42,334 bases of DNA from Synechococcus sp. UW140 (GTDB lineage Bacteria; Cyanobacteriota; Cyanobacteriia; PCC-6307; Cyanobiaceae), in the NCBI GenBank assembly GCA_945861595.1, contig CAMAVE010000009.1, forward strand, positions 1 through 42,334. Reading direction: 5' to 3'. Each line of letters begins with the position of its first letter. The first letter of the stretch is position 1. Positions 15,047 through 22,674 of this stretch are shown here, one piece after another. A program made the translations under genes and the position numbers. The notes under the pieces were generated by a model, which made no database searches, was not told the origin of the DNA, and saw only the letters and a list, made by a program, of their open reading frames with translations.

Positions 15047-17503
15047 TCAGCCCCTAGCGCCGCCGGACACCGTGATCAGGGAACCCTTGTCGGTGTTTCC
15101 ACTGGATCCAGTGACGCGGCTAACGGGCTGGGCCACCTCCTCATTGCGCTTGGGCTGGGCGGAGGGCATGGCGGACATCGGACCGGTACGGGTGGGGTTG
15201 CGGCGACGGGCCGAACTGCCCTCGGTGCCGGTGACGCGATCGCCCCGATCCCAGTCATCGCCCGTGATTTTCAGGCCAGCAGAAATGCCCTCACCGGTGA
15301 CCCGGGAAACGGGACGACCCTCCTCTGCCTCGCCGACTGCCTCGCCTAAGACGGCCACCGGCTGGATCTCGGCGGAAGCCAGCCGGGCCCGGGCGGGGGA
15401 TTGCAGGCGGCCCAGTTGGGCACCGCCACGATCAAAACGGAACTGCTCGGTGCCGGTGACCTTGTCACCGGCCAGGTCAAAAGGGCCGGTAACCCGTCCT
15501 CCACCCAGTTCGTAGCTGCTGCCCGTGACCGAACCGCCGGAATCGCGCTTGCTGAGGGCGGCGCGGGCGGGGGATTGGACGCTGAACTGTTGCCAGGGGG
15601 CATTGGTGAGCGGTTGGGGGAAATCGCTCTGGTGACTTTCAGCCGGAGCGCAGTTGGCGTTCACGAACTGGTCACCACCGATGTAGGGGGTGCCGGTGAC
15701 GTTTTCACAGGCGCCGCGATCGCCGCCGGTCATCACCCCACCGATGCCAGGCTGCTGGCCGCTGAGCCGGGGGCCGGGGGTGCCGGCGCGGGCCGGGGTG
15801 CGTTGGCGAATCGCCTTGACTTGGCCAGAGGAGCACCAATCGGCAGCTTGGTCGATGCCGGCGTAGGGGGTGCCGGTTACGGACTTACAGGTGCCGGGCT
15901 CATTGCCGGTGACCTTGTCGGAGCGGCCGGTGCGGGTGCCGCTCACCACCTGGGCCTTGTTAGTGACGCTGAAGCCCACTTTGGCGGCCTCGGGGGCAGG
16001 CCGGGTGCCGCAAAAACGGTCGTACTGCTGGCTGCCGACGTATTCATCGCCGGTGACCAGGCGGCAGCTGCCCGGTTCATCGCCAGTGACGCGCTCGCTG
16101 CGGCCGACGCTGGTGCCGGTAATGCCGGTGCCGCGCAGGGTGTTGAAGCTGTCAACCTTGACCGCAGCCCGGCCCCCCACGGGGGCCTCATTGCCGAGGT
16201 ACTGGTCGCCAGTGAGCTGGAGGCCGGAACCGGCCTCATCGCCGGTCACCTTGTCGGAGCGTCCCACCATCACCCCGGAGACGGAGCGGCCGCCCTGGGT
16301 CTGGCTGTGGGCCACCTTGCGGGGTGAGGGCGCCACACCACCGCAGTAGGCGGCGGACTGGTTAGCGGAGATGTATTCGGTGCCGGTCACCGATTTGCAG
16401 GTGCCGGGCTCATCGCCGGTCACCTTTTCGGAGCGACCCACCTCGTTGCCGGTGACCCGGTTGCCGTGGCTGGTGGCGGTGACACGCACCTTGGCGGGCT
16501 GGGAAGGGCTCGGATCGCTCTGGCAGAAGGTGCGGAAGATTTCGGCGCCCATGTATTCAGTGCCGGTGATCTCGCGGCAGGTGGCTGCCTCGTTGCCGGT
16601 GGTCTTGGTGGAGCGATTGGCCTGGGTGCCGGTCACCACCTGGCCACTGAGGGTTTCGCTAACGCCCACTTTCCAGGAGGCATCGGCGGCAGCCGCGGCC
16701 TTGGCGCCGTTGCGATTGGGGCCACTGGGACGGGTGCCGCCACTGCGGGAGGTGCCGGCCGAACCGGCCTTGCTCTTCAGTTCGCGCACTTTCTGGGCCA
16801 ACTCCCGGGTGGTGAGATCGGGATTGCTGAGGCGCACCACGGAGGCGGAGCCGCGGTTGGAATCGGTGCTAGCTGATTTACCGCGCTTGCTCAAGGCTTC
16901 GCGACGGGCCAACACCAGCGCCCGGCTGGGGTTGTGCTGGGAGCTGACCTTCTTGCTGCTGCTGCGGTTGGCGGTGGCGCTGGTGCCGTTGCCCAGGCTG
17001 GCGCTGGTACGGCCGCTAGCACGGGCACTTGAAAGAGATAGGGACGCACTGCTGCTGCGGGCCGGGGCCGGCTCGGTGTCATGGCACTTGCACTTGTGCT
17101 CGGCCTTGGCGCCGGTTGCAGGGGCGGCTGCCGGGGCCTTGGCGACGTCAGTGCGGGTTCGGTCCCGCGAGCTGTCCGCCCGCTTGCCCCGCTTGCTCAG
17201 GGCGTCCCGGCGGGCCAGCACGAGCTCACGACTGGGGTTGGCCACCGGCTTGGCGGCACTGCGGTGCCCGCCTTGGCTGGGGGCGGCGAGGGACCGGCTG
17301 GCCTGGGGACGACTCACGGGCCGGCTGATCTCAGCAGCAGGAACCGAAGCCACCTCAGGCGCATTGGTGCGAGACGGCCTGGCATCGCTGGCCGAGCGCA
17401 CGCGGCTGGGGGCCTGGGAGTAACGACTGACGGCATTTTTGCCGCCATTCGTTAGGGCCCTACGGCGTTCCAGAGCTGCTTCACGACTGGATGTACTGGC
17501 CAT
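15047..17503 (-). CDS. csoS2: CsoS2 carboxysome scaffold protein
   Basis: The 818-residue intrinsically disordered scaffold links Rubisco to the shell. N-region: three Rubisco-binding helical repeats of the S-R-x5-R-R/A-x-AL-x3-GK type at about 5-24, 91-110 and 193-212, plus a degenerate helix at 231-245. An HKCKCH cluster is at 136-141. M-region: six repeats (277-619). C-region: V-T-G motifs ending in the conserved GSLITVSGGARG, which anchors to the shell. The ATG at MASTSSREAALERRRAL suits the family; the frame is open 14 codons further upstream. Some chemoautotroph csoS2 genes use a -1 frameshift to make a short form; no clear slippery site was noticed here. Hairpins with U-tracts lie just upstream. 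Confidence 0.95.
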   Translation of the reverse strand: MASTSSREAALERRRALTNGGKNAVSRYSQAPSRVRSASDARPSRTNAPEVASVPAAEISRPVSRPQASRSLAAPSQGGHRSAAKPVANPSRELVLARRDALSKRGKRADSSRDRTRTDVAKAPAAAPATGAKAEHKCKCHDTEPAPARSSSASLSLSSARASGRTSASLGNGTSATANRSSSKKVSSQHNPSRALVLARREALSKRGKSASTDSNRGSASVVRLSNPDLTTRELAQKVRELKSKAGSAGTSRSGGTRPSGPNRNGAKAAAAADASWKVGVSETLSGQVVTGTQANRSTKTTGNEAATCREITGTEYMGAEIFRTFCQSDPSPSQPAKVRVTATSHGNRVTGNEVGRSEKVTGDEPGTCKSVTGTEYISANQSAAYCGGVAPSPRKVAHSQTQGGRSVSGVMVGRSDKVTGDEAGSGLQLTGDQYLGNEAPVGGRAAVKVDSFNTLRGTGITGTSVGRSERVTGDEPGSCRLVTGDEYVGSQQYDRFCGTRPAPEAAKVGFSVTNKAQVVSGTRTGRSDKVTGNEPGTCKSVTGTPYAGIDQAADWCSSGQVKAIRQRTPARAGTPGPRLSGQQPGIGGVMTGGDRGACENVTGTPYIGGDQFVNANCAPAESHQSDFPQPLTNAPWQQFSVQSPARAALSKRDSGGSVTGSSYELGGGRVTGPFDLAGDKVTGTEQFRFDRGGAQLGRLQSPARARLASAEIQPVAVLGEAVGEAEEGRPVSRVTGEGISAGLKITGDDWDRGDRVTGTEGSSARRRNPTRTGPMSAMPSAQPKRNEEVAQPVSRVTGSSGNTDKGSLITVSGGARG
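15647..16675 (-). repeat. Six M-type repeats of CsoS2 (residues 277-619)
   Basis: Each repeat is about 55 codons and follows the plan V-T-G-T-x-x-G-R-S-x-K-V-T-G-x-E-x-G-x-C-x-x-V-T-G-T-x-Y-x-G, then a second Cys. Cysteine pairs: M1 C309/C327, M2 C369/C387, M4 C480/C498, M5 C539/C557, M6 C599/C618. M3 (about 396-445) has no cysteine: GSG replaces the first and NEAPVGG the second. M6 is degenerate at its start. These repeats bind shell hexamers in the current model of alpha-carboxysome assembly. Confidence 0.85.
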
Positions 17504-17616
17504 GTCCGCCCGACGAAAGGAAGGTCTAAATAGGGGTGCAAGCAATCAACCCAACCTGGAGCTGTGATGGCCAACCCAGATCACTGGGGGCCACAGTTGC
17601 CAGGGAGTTGGCTTGC

Positions 17617-17655
17617 AAAAAAGGGTGGGGTCCAGGGATAAACCACTGGAACCCC
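17617..17655 (-). terminator. Intrinsic-terminator-like hairpin between cbbS and csoS2 (distal)
   Basis: Read on the minus strand, GGGGTTCCAG pairs with CTGGACCCC (nine pairs, one bulged base, 10-base loop), followed after ACCC by TTTTTT. It lies about 115 bases before the csoS2 start. Stem plus U-tract fits a rho-independent terminator or attenuator, which would lower transcription of csoS2 and the shell genes relative to Rubisco. Confidence 0.65.
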
Positions 17656-17656
17656 G

Positions 17657-17677
17657 AATAAAACCGCTGATCAGCGG
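17657..17677 (-). terminator. Short terminator-like hairpin overlapping the cbbS stop codon
   Basis: CCGCTGATCAGCGG is a perfect 14-bp palindrome (5-bp GC-rich stem with a GATC loop) that contains the cbbS TGA. On the minus strand it is followed directly by TTTTATT. The stem is short, so termination alone may be weak; together with the next hairpin it makes a tandem arrangement. It could also act as a 3' stability element for cbbLS mRNA. Confidence 0.5.
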
Positions 17678-18012
17678 GCTTCAAAAACCACGAAGCAAGC
17701 GCCCTGGCTCTGGGTGTAGGCGTCGTAGCCCACCAGACGCACGTGGTGATCGGGATAGGCCCGATGGCAAGCTTCGAGTTCGTTGACGATCACACCCAGA
17801 TCCTTCTCACCGAAGAAGGGCAGCTTCCAATAGGACCAATAGATGGCCATGGAACGGCTGGGGTGGACGTGCTCAACCACAGGGCTCCAGCCCTGGGCAA
17901 TGATGTAAGCGATCTGATCGTAGATCTCGTCCTGGGTGAACGGCGGCAGAAAGCCGAATGTCTCCAGGGTGGCGACTGTTTGATAGTCACCCACGGTGCT
18001 CTTGAAGGGCAT
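17671..18012 (-). CDS. cbbS: Ribulose bisphosphate carboxylase small subunit, form IA
   Basis: The 113-residue protein begins MPFKSTVGDYQTVATLETFGFLPPFTQDEI, continues IAQGWSPVVEHVHPSRSMAIYWSYWKLPFFGEKDLGVIVNELEACHRAYPDHHVRL and ends ACFVVFEAR. It forms the L8S8 holoenzyme with CbbL and is the form IA type packaged into alpha-carboxysomes. An AAGGA Shine-Dalgarno sequence lies just before the ATG; the frame is open 21 codons upstream but without resemblance to the family. It is separated from cbbL by 94 bases holding a small hairpin, and its stop codon lies inside a terminator-like stem. Confidence 0.97.
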   Translation of the reverse strand: MPFKSTVGDYQTVATLETFGFLPPFTQDEIYDQIAYIIAQGWSPVVEHVHPSRSMAIYWSYWKLPFFGEKDLGVIVNELEACHRAYPDHHVRLVGYDAYTQSQGACFVVFEAR

Positions 18013-18061
18013 GGGGATCCTTGGGGGATGGGATAGAACGGTCGAGTCGAAGGTGATAATC

Positions 18062-18086
18062 GGGGAGACCAGCAATCGCTGGCCCC
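18062..18086 (-). other. Hairpin in the cbbL-cbbS spacer
   Basis: On the minus strand GGGG-CCAGC-GATT-GCTGG-tct-CCCC forms a 9-bp bulged stem with a 4-base loop, about 20 bases after the cbbL stop. There is no U-tract, so it is more likely an mRNA processing or stability element than a terminator. Its function is inferred only from structure and position. Confidence 0.35.
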
Positions 18087-18106
18087 ACCCAATCGTTCAC
18101 CGCTAA

Positions 18107-19519
18107 TCAGGCGACGTCGAGCTTGTCGACGGTGTCGAACTCGAACTTGATCTCCTTCCAGGTCTCGAGGGCGATCGCCAGCTCGGGGCTGTGCTTCGCA
18201 GCCTCCTGCAGGATGTCGCGGCCTTCGCGCTCGATTTCACGACCGGCGTTACGGGCCTTGACGCAGGCTTCGAGGGCGACCCGGTTGGCGGCAGCACCAG
18301 CAGCGGAACCCCAGGGGTGACCGTGGGTACCACCACCGAACTGGAGCACGGAGTCGTCGCCAAAGATGCTGACCAGGGCTGGCATGTGCCACACGTGGAT
18401 GCCACCGGAAGCCACGGCGAAGACGCCGGGCATGGAGCCCCAATCCTGATCGAAGAAGTTACCACGGGTGCGATCTTCGGGAACGAAGGATTCGCGCAGT
18501 TGGTCGATGTAGCCGAGGGTGGTCTGACGATCACCTTCGAGCTTGCCGACCACTGTGCCGGTGTGCAGCTGGTCACCACCGGAGAGGCGCAGGCACTTGG
18601 CGAGCACACGGAAGTGGATGCCGTGCTTGGGATGGCGGTCAATCACGGCGTGCATGGCACGGTGAATGTGCAGCAGCATCCCGTTCTTGCGGCACCACTT
18701 AGCAAGACCGGTGTTGGCGGTAAAGCCACCGGTGATGTAGTCGTGCATGATGATGGGCTGGTTGAGTTCCTTAGCGAACTCAGCGCGCTCATACATCTCC
18801 TCAGGAGTGTTGGCGGTGCAATTGAGGTAGTGACCCTTGCGCTCGCCGGTTTCCTGTTCAGACAGCTTGACAGCTTCGGCCACGAACTCGAAACGGTTCT
18901 GCCAGCGCTGGAACGGCTGGGAGTTGATGTTTTCGTCGTCCTTGGTGAAGTCCAGACCGCCGCGCAGGCACTCGTACACAACCCGGCCGTAGTTCTTGCC
19001 GGAGAGGCCGAGCTTGGGCTTGATCGTGCAACCGAGCAGGGGCCGGCCGTACTTGCTCATCCGGTCGCGCTCGACCTGGATGCCGTTGGGGGGGCCACCG
19101 CAGGTCTTGATGAAGGCGAGCGGGAAGCGGATGTCTTCGAGGCGCAGGTGGCGCAGGGCCTTGAAGCCAAAGACGTTGCCGACCAGGGAGGTCAGCACGT
19201 TGGTGATCGATCCCTCTTCGAACAGGTCGAGGGGATAGGCGATGAAGGCGTAGAACGCCTCCTTGTCACCAGGAACGTCTTCGATGCGATAGCAACGGCC
19301 CTTGTAGAAGTCGAGGTCGGTAAGGAGCTCGGACCACACGGTGGACCAGGTGCCGGTGGAGGATTCAGCAGCCACAGCGGCAGCCACTTCTTCCTTGGGC
19401 ACGCCTTCCTGGCCGGTGCACTTAAAGCACGCCAGCAGGTCGGAATCGAGGGGAACGTAGTCAGGAGTCCAATACGTGTCGCGGTACTCCTTAACCCCAG
19501 CGTCGTACTTCTTGCTCAT
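18107..19519 (-). CDS. cbbL: Ribulose bisphosphate carboxylase large subunit, form IA
   Basis: The 470-residue large subunit catalyses CO2 fixation onto RuBP. Motifs present: TIKPKLGL (catalytic Lys167), [11 protein letters not shown] (carbamylated Lys193 with Asp195/Glu196 as Mg ligands), [12 protein letters not shown], loop 6 [11 protein letters not shown] and [13 protein letters not shown]. The short N-terminus [21 protein letters not shown] is typical of the form IA (proteobacterial/alpha-cyanobacterial) clade rather than plant-like form IB. GGAGA precedes the ATG. It lies between csoS1 and cbbS in the canonical alpha-cyanobacterial operon order. Confidence 0.98.
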   Translation of the reverse strand: MSKKYDAGVKEYRDTYWTPDYVPLDSDLLACFKCTGQEGVPKEEVAAAVAAESSTGTWSTVWSELLTDLDFYKGRCYRIEDVPGDKEAFYAFIAYPLDLFEEGSITNVLTSLVGNVFGFKALRHLRLEDIRFPLAFIKTCGGPPNGIQVERDRMSKYGRPLLGCTIKPKLGLSGKNYGRVVYECLRGGLDFTKDDENINSQPFQRWQNRFEFVAEAVKLSEQETGERKGHYLNCTANTPEEMYERAEFAKELNQPIIMHDYITGGFTANTGLAKWCRKNGMLLHIHRAMHAVIDRHPKHGIHFRVLAKCLRLSGGDQLHTGTVVGKLEGDRQTTLGYIDQLRESFVPEDRTRGNFFDQDWGSMPGVFAVASGGIHVWHMPALVSIFGDDSVLQFGGGTHGHPWGSAAGAAANRVALEACVKARNAGREIEREGRDILQEAAKHSPELAIALETWKEIKFEFDTVDKLDVA

Positions 19520-19588
19520 GGGGAATCTCCAGTGGGTCGGGGGGAAGGGTTAGAGGTGGGAGCGGCCACTCGGGTCGCGCGTCAGACC

Positions 19589-19903
19589 TCAGTCCTTCGC
19601 ACCAACGAAGCCGGAGCTGCTACCCAGAGCAGGTTCGACTTCCCGGTGGGGGCGGGCAATGATGTGGGCGGCCACCAGGCCGTCACCAACCCGTTCGCAG
19701 GCGTCGGCGCCGGCGCGCACGGCAGCGTTGACAGCACCGGTTTCGCCACGGACCAACACCGTCACGTAACCGCCACCGACGAATTCACGCCCGATCAGGC
19801 GGACTTCAGCGGCCTTCGTCATGGCGTCGGCTGCCTCGATGGCGGGGACCAGACCCCGGGTTTCGATCATGCCGAGGGCGATGCCCATGGTTTCGTTTGC
19901 CAT
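19589..19903 (-). CDS. csoS1: CsoS1 major carboxysome shell protein (BMC-H)
   Basis: The 104-residue single BMC domain (MANETMGIALGMIETRGLVPAIEAAD...REFVGGGYVTVLVRGETGAVNAAVRAGADACERVGDGLVAAHIIARPH) forms the hexamers of the shell facets. It is the first gene of the cso operon; AGGAG lies about 8 bases before the ATG. The domain is nearly identical in protein, and visibly in DNA, to the C-terminal part of csoS1E, pointing to recent duplication or gene conversion. Only this one short csoS1 copy is in the window. Confidence 0.96.
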   Translation of the reverse strand: MANETMGIALGMIETRGLVPAIEAADAMTKAAEVRLIGREFVGGGYVTVLVRGETGAVNAAVRAGADACERVGDGLVAAHIIARPHREVEPALGSSSGFVGAKD

Positions 19904-20086
19904 TACCTGCTCCTGGAGGAGGGGGGTGGAATGTTCGCTTGCAACCATGCTCGCCAAGCCTTCCCTAAGTCAAGCTTTCTGGACATCTGGCACCATCACC
20001 GTCCCTGGGGCCACGAATAAGCAACTCTGATCAATGGCACATAAAACGTTGCAACTTGCTTTTCACGCAGCCGGCCTGGGCTGACC

Positions 20087-20114
20087 AAAATGGGGCCAAT
20101 CCACTTAGGCCCCA
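20087..20114 (-). terminator. Secondary terminator-like hairpin downstream of sbtB
   Basis: On the minus strand TGGGGCC pairs perfectly with GGCCCCA across a 10-base loop, followed by TTTTGG. It lies about 40 bases beyond the stronger sbtB hairpin. The U-tract is short, so this is a back-up terminator or a structured leader element of the cso transcript. Confidence 0.45.
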
Positions 20115-20148
20115 GTCAGGGCAAGCATCCGGCCGGTCCTTCCCCTGC

Positions 20149-20190
20149 AAAAACCCCCAGGCCTAGATCGATCGCGGCCTGGCCTGGGGG
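20149..20190 (-). terminator. Intrinsic terminator of the sbtA-sbtB transcript
   Basis: A perfect 10-bp stem, CCCCCAGGCC with GGCCTGGGGG, spans a 17-base loop and is followed on the minus strand by TTTTTG. It sits about 140 bases after the sbtB stop. This strong hairpin should separate sbtAB from the cso operon that follows in the same orientation. Confidence 0.7.
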
Positions 20191-20330
20191 CCTGGCTTTG
20201 GGCTCCTAGGCAGGCCATGCCGCCAGGGACGGATCACAAGCTGACCCAAGAATGCTGCGCTTGAAGCCAAATCGCGGCAGGCCCCCGGGAGCCAGCACTC
20301 GCCGATCGCTGGCGGCCGCAGCCAGCCCCC

Positions 20331-20612
20331 CTAAAGGGGATGGGCATCGGCCACGAAGGCCACGCCGCCGTAGTAATCGAGCAGGGGCTGCACGCCCTCC
20401 CGCAAACGGCTGAGAACTTCGCTTTCGCAGTAAATGATCACGTGGGCATTGGCACCCAGCCCACTGAAATCCATCGAATCCGAGACCATGCCATGGGGGC
20501 CCTTGCCGGTGACATGGCGCATCACCGAATAGCCCGGAGCGCCGGACGCATCGATGACCTTGATCACCTTGTCGAGCTCCCGTTCACTGAGGATGAGGTC
20601 AACGCGTTTCAT
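20331..20612 (-). CDS. sbtB: SbtB, PII-like regulator of the bicarbonate transporter SbtA
   Basis: The 93-residue PII-like protein reads MKRVDLILSERELDKVIKVID, SGAPGYSVMRHVTGKGPHG (start of the T-loop) and ends LLDYYGGVAFVADAHPL. SbtB trimers bind adenine nucleotides, including cAMP and AMP, and dock on SbtA to block HCO3- uptake. The C-terminal redox loop with a Cys-Gly-Pro-Glu-Gly-Cys motif found in some SbtB proteins is absent, as reported for some Cyanobium-type SbtB. The start follows the sbtA stop by 4 bases; the in-frame codons upstream lie within sbtA. Confidence 0.93.
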   Translation of the reverse strand: MKRVDLILSERELDKVIKVIDASGAPGYSVMRHVTGKGPHGMVSDSMDFSGLGANAHVIIYCESEVLSRLREGVQPLLDYYGGVAFVADAHPL

Positions 20613-20616
20613 TGGA

Positions 20617-21612
20617 CTAGGTAGCGGCAGGGAGGACTTTGTTAATGAGAGCCATGTAAGCAGGAATACCCACAATGATATTGAATGGGAAGGTGACCCC
20701 GAGCGCTGTGGAGATATAGAGACTGGGATTCGCCTCAGGCACGGTCATGCGCATGGCAGCCGGAACAGCGATGTAGGAGGCGCTGGCGCAGAGCACCACA
20801 AACAGCAAGGCGTTGCCATGGCCCAGTCCTAAGCCTTTGGCAATGAGGGCCCCCACAACGGCGTTGAAGACGGGCATAATCAAGGAGAATCCAATCAGGA
20901 AGGGGCCTGCCTTGCGCAGATCCGAGAGGCGCTGGGCCGCCACAATACCCATATCCAACAGGAAAAAGCTGAGGGCGCCATAAAAAAGTTTATCCGTGAA
21001 GGGCAACATTTTCTCAACGCCATGGGGGCTGTTAGCTGCCACCAAAACCCCAATGATCAGGCTGCCTATCAGCAGGAAGACCGAGCTATTGAGAAACGCC
21101 TCGTGCAGCACCGCTCCCCAACGCATCCCATTGGTGTCAGGGCGTTTTTGCGGAGCTGCCAATTTCACCAAGAGCAAACCAATGATGATGGCTGGTGATT
21201 CCATCAGGGCCAAGGCAGCCACCATGAAACCATCAAAACCGATCTTTTGACTTTCCAGGAAGCTTTGGGCGGTGATAAAGGTCACCGCACTGATCGAGCC
21301 ATAGGTGGCAGCGATCGCTGCTGAGTTGAAGTTGTCAAGCTTGGTTTTAAGAACCAAAAAGCTGTAAATCGGCACAGCTAGTGACATTAAAATGGCCGCC
21401 ACGATTGTGGGCAGCACCTGACCACCCAAACCGCTGTGGGCAAGTTCTAAGCCGCCGCGAAAACCAATGGCCAGAAGCAAATAAAGAGAAAAAAGCTTCG
21501 GCAGGGGAGCGGGGATCTCGAGATCCGAGCCCACCAGCACCGCCAGTACCCCCAGGAAAAAGAACAGAACCGGAGGCGTAAGAAGGTTCTGCAGAACCAG
21601 ACTGGTCTCCAT
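20617..21612 (-). CDS. sbtA: SbtA sodium-dependent bicarbonate transporter
   Basis: The roughly 331-residue inner-membrane protein has two inverted bundles of helices, starting METSLVLQNLLTPPVLFFFLGVLAVLVGSDLEIPAPLPK. GFRGGLELAHSG, TYGSISAVTFITAQSFLE and ALALMESPAIIIGLLLVKL correspond to the conserved core that binds Na+ and HCO3-. It imports bicarbonate to feed the carboxysome. It is followed after 4 bases by sbtB. The preferred ATG begins the conserved N-terminus; an in-frame ATG 25 codons earlier adds sequence (MTNAWRLRGF...) that does not resemble the family. The gene is less GC-rich than the surrounding ndh and cso genes. Confidence 0.94.
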   Translation of the reverse strand: METSLVLQNLLTPPVLFFFLGVLAVLVGSDLEIPAPLPKLFSLYLLLAIGFRGGLELAHSGLGGQVLPTIVAAILMSLAVPIYSFLVLKTKLDNFNSAAIAATYGSISAVTFITAQSFLESQKIGFDGFMVAALALMESPAIIIGLLLVKLAAPQKRPDTNGMRWGAVLHEAFLNSSVFLLIGSLIIGVLVAANSPHGVEKMLPFTDKLFYGALSFFLLDMGIVAAQRLSDLRKAGPFLIGFSLIMPVFNAVVGALIAKGLGLGHGNALLFVVLCASASYIAVPAAMRMTVPEANPSLYISTALGVTFPFNIIVGIPAYMALINKVLPAAT

Positions 21613-21993
21613 GGCAAGCCCAGTGGGCACAGGGATTGGGGGCAGCCTACGGGCGCTAAACCCCCGCAGCCGCCAGGCGTTGGTCATTGCAACCGCCCTG
21701 GGCCGCCCTAGGGCCTGTCAGAAGCTCGACAAATAGCGGGCGAGCCCTATTGCCTGCCCTAAGGGCTCTGCCTAGGTTTTCCAGGAGACCGGCACCCCTG
21801 GAGCCCTCCGGGGGGTGGACTGTTCAACCCCGCAGGTCCGACCCCGCCCCGTCGCCAGCTGCCTAGCCGATCCTTCACCGCCATCACCGTCTTCAAGTTC
21901 GCCCTGAGGGCGGATCTCTGGAGCTGGCCACCTGATCTAAATCCTGGCGGCTGCACCATTGAGCCCACCCCCTTAAGGGCGCCATTAGGGAGA
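21613..21993. promoter_or_regulatory. Divergent sbtA / rdgB intergenic region
   Basis: These 381 bases separate divergent genes and show no coding signal apart from a possible N-terminal extension of sbtA. A 7-bp perfect inverted repeat (GAGCCCT, 21742-21748; AGGGCTC, 21762-21768) would fall in the sbtA leader or promoter. sbtA is CO2-responsive in cyanobacteria, so regulatory sites are expected here, but none could be named with confidence. Confidence 0.35.
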
Positions 21994-22602
21994 ATGGCTG
22001 GCCCTGCCCTAGCCGGCTTGCCCCGTCCCGTTCTGGTGATTGCCAGTGGCAACCCCTACAAGGTGGCTGAAATCGCCGCCATGTTGGATGCCGTTGATCT
22101 GGAGGTCCGCCGCCAGCCAGACGCCCTAGAGATCGAGGAAACGGGCAGCACCTACCTGGCCAATGCCCGACTCAAGGCGGAAGCCGTGGCCAGCCTCACC
22201 GGCCAATGGGCCTTGGCCGACGATTCCGGCCTGGCAGTCGATGCCCTTGGCGGCGCTCCGGGGATTTATTCGGCGCGCTACGCGCCCACCGACCACGAGC
22301 GCATCCATCGCCTGCTCCAGGAGCTAGGCCCAACCCCTTACCGCAGCGCCAGTTTCAACAGCGCCATGGCCCTGGCCAATCCCTCAGGCACCACGGTGCT
22401 GGAGGCAGAGGGCATCTGCCGTGGTGAAATCCTCAGCGCCAAGCTCGGTCCGGGCGGCGGCTATGACCCGATTTTTTGGGTTCGGGAAGCGGCCATGACC
22501 TACGGCCAGATGCCGGCCCACCTCAAGGACAAACTCGGCAGCCGCGGCAAAGCGGCCCGCTCGATCGCCCCGGAGCTCAAACGGTTGCTTGGCCTGAGAT
22601 AG
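21994..22602 (+). CDS. rdgB: RdgB/HAM1 non-canonical purine NTP pyrophosphatase
   Basis: The 202-residue Maf/HAM1-fold enzyme hydrolyses dITP, XTP and ITP to the monophosphates, protecting DNA and RNA. Motifs: ASGNPYKVAEI (nucleotide-binding N-terminus), the metal-binding ADDSGLAVDALGGAPGIYSARYA, FNSAMAL, LGPGGGYDPIF and the C-terminal DKLGSRGKAARSIAPELKR. A HAM1 gene next to csoS1D and the cso operon is a conserved arrangement in alpha-cyanobacteria. It converges with csoS1D and diverges from sbtA. No link between its chemistry and the carboxysome is known. Confidence 0.95.
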   Translation: MAGPALAGLPRPVLVIASGNPYKVAEIAAMLDAVDLEVRRQPDALEIEETGSTYLANARLKAEAVASLTGQWALADDSGLAVDALGGAPGIYSARYAPTDHERIHRLLQELGPTPYRSASFNSAMALANPSGTTVLEAEGICRGEILSAKLGPGGGYDPIFWVREAAMTYGQMPAHLKDKLGSRGKAARSIAPELKRLLGLR

Positions 22603-22674
22603 GGGCCAACCCATCTAAGGGGTGCTCCTGAAAAGACTGGGAGCCAGAGAATTTGATGCCTGCGGGCCAGGGAC

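Larger units (their letters stand above)
19904..20330. promoter_or_regulatory. sbtB-csoS1 intergenic region, probable cso promoter region
   Basis: This 427-base gap holds no convincing gene. It contains two inverted repeats with minus-strand U-tracts (listed separately) that should end the sbtA-sbtB transcript. The remaining 180 or so bases before csoS1 should therefore hold the cso promoter and leader. AT-richer patches such as TTTTATG and TTGCTTATTC (minus strand, roughly 20005-20050) are candidate promoter elements, but no pair of -35/-10 boxes is convincing by eye. No clear LysR-type binding site was recognised. Confidence 0.45.

Noticed and set aside
15647-16675. Regular repeats that might suggest a CRISPR-like or satellite array
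   Set aside because: They are protein-level M repeats of CsoS2 with variable DNA sequence and no spacer structure.
15047-17503. Programmed -1 frameshift in csoS2, as in some chemoautotrophs
   Set aside because: No clear slippery heptamer with a following stem was noticed in the M-to-C transition, and the full frame is intact.
18191-20020. Very long plus-strand open frame opposite cbbL and csoS1
   Set aside because: It is antisense to genes of certain identity; long antisense frames are expected in GC-rich DNA and this one shows no domain.
19904-20330. A small gene or riboswitch between sbtB and csoS1
   Set aside because: No start codon with a ribosome site leads to a plausible frame, and the stems carry U-tracts as terminators do; no known riboswitch core was recognised.
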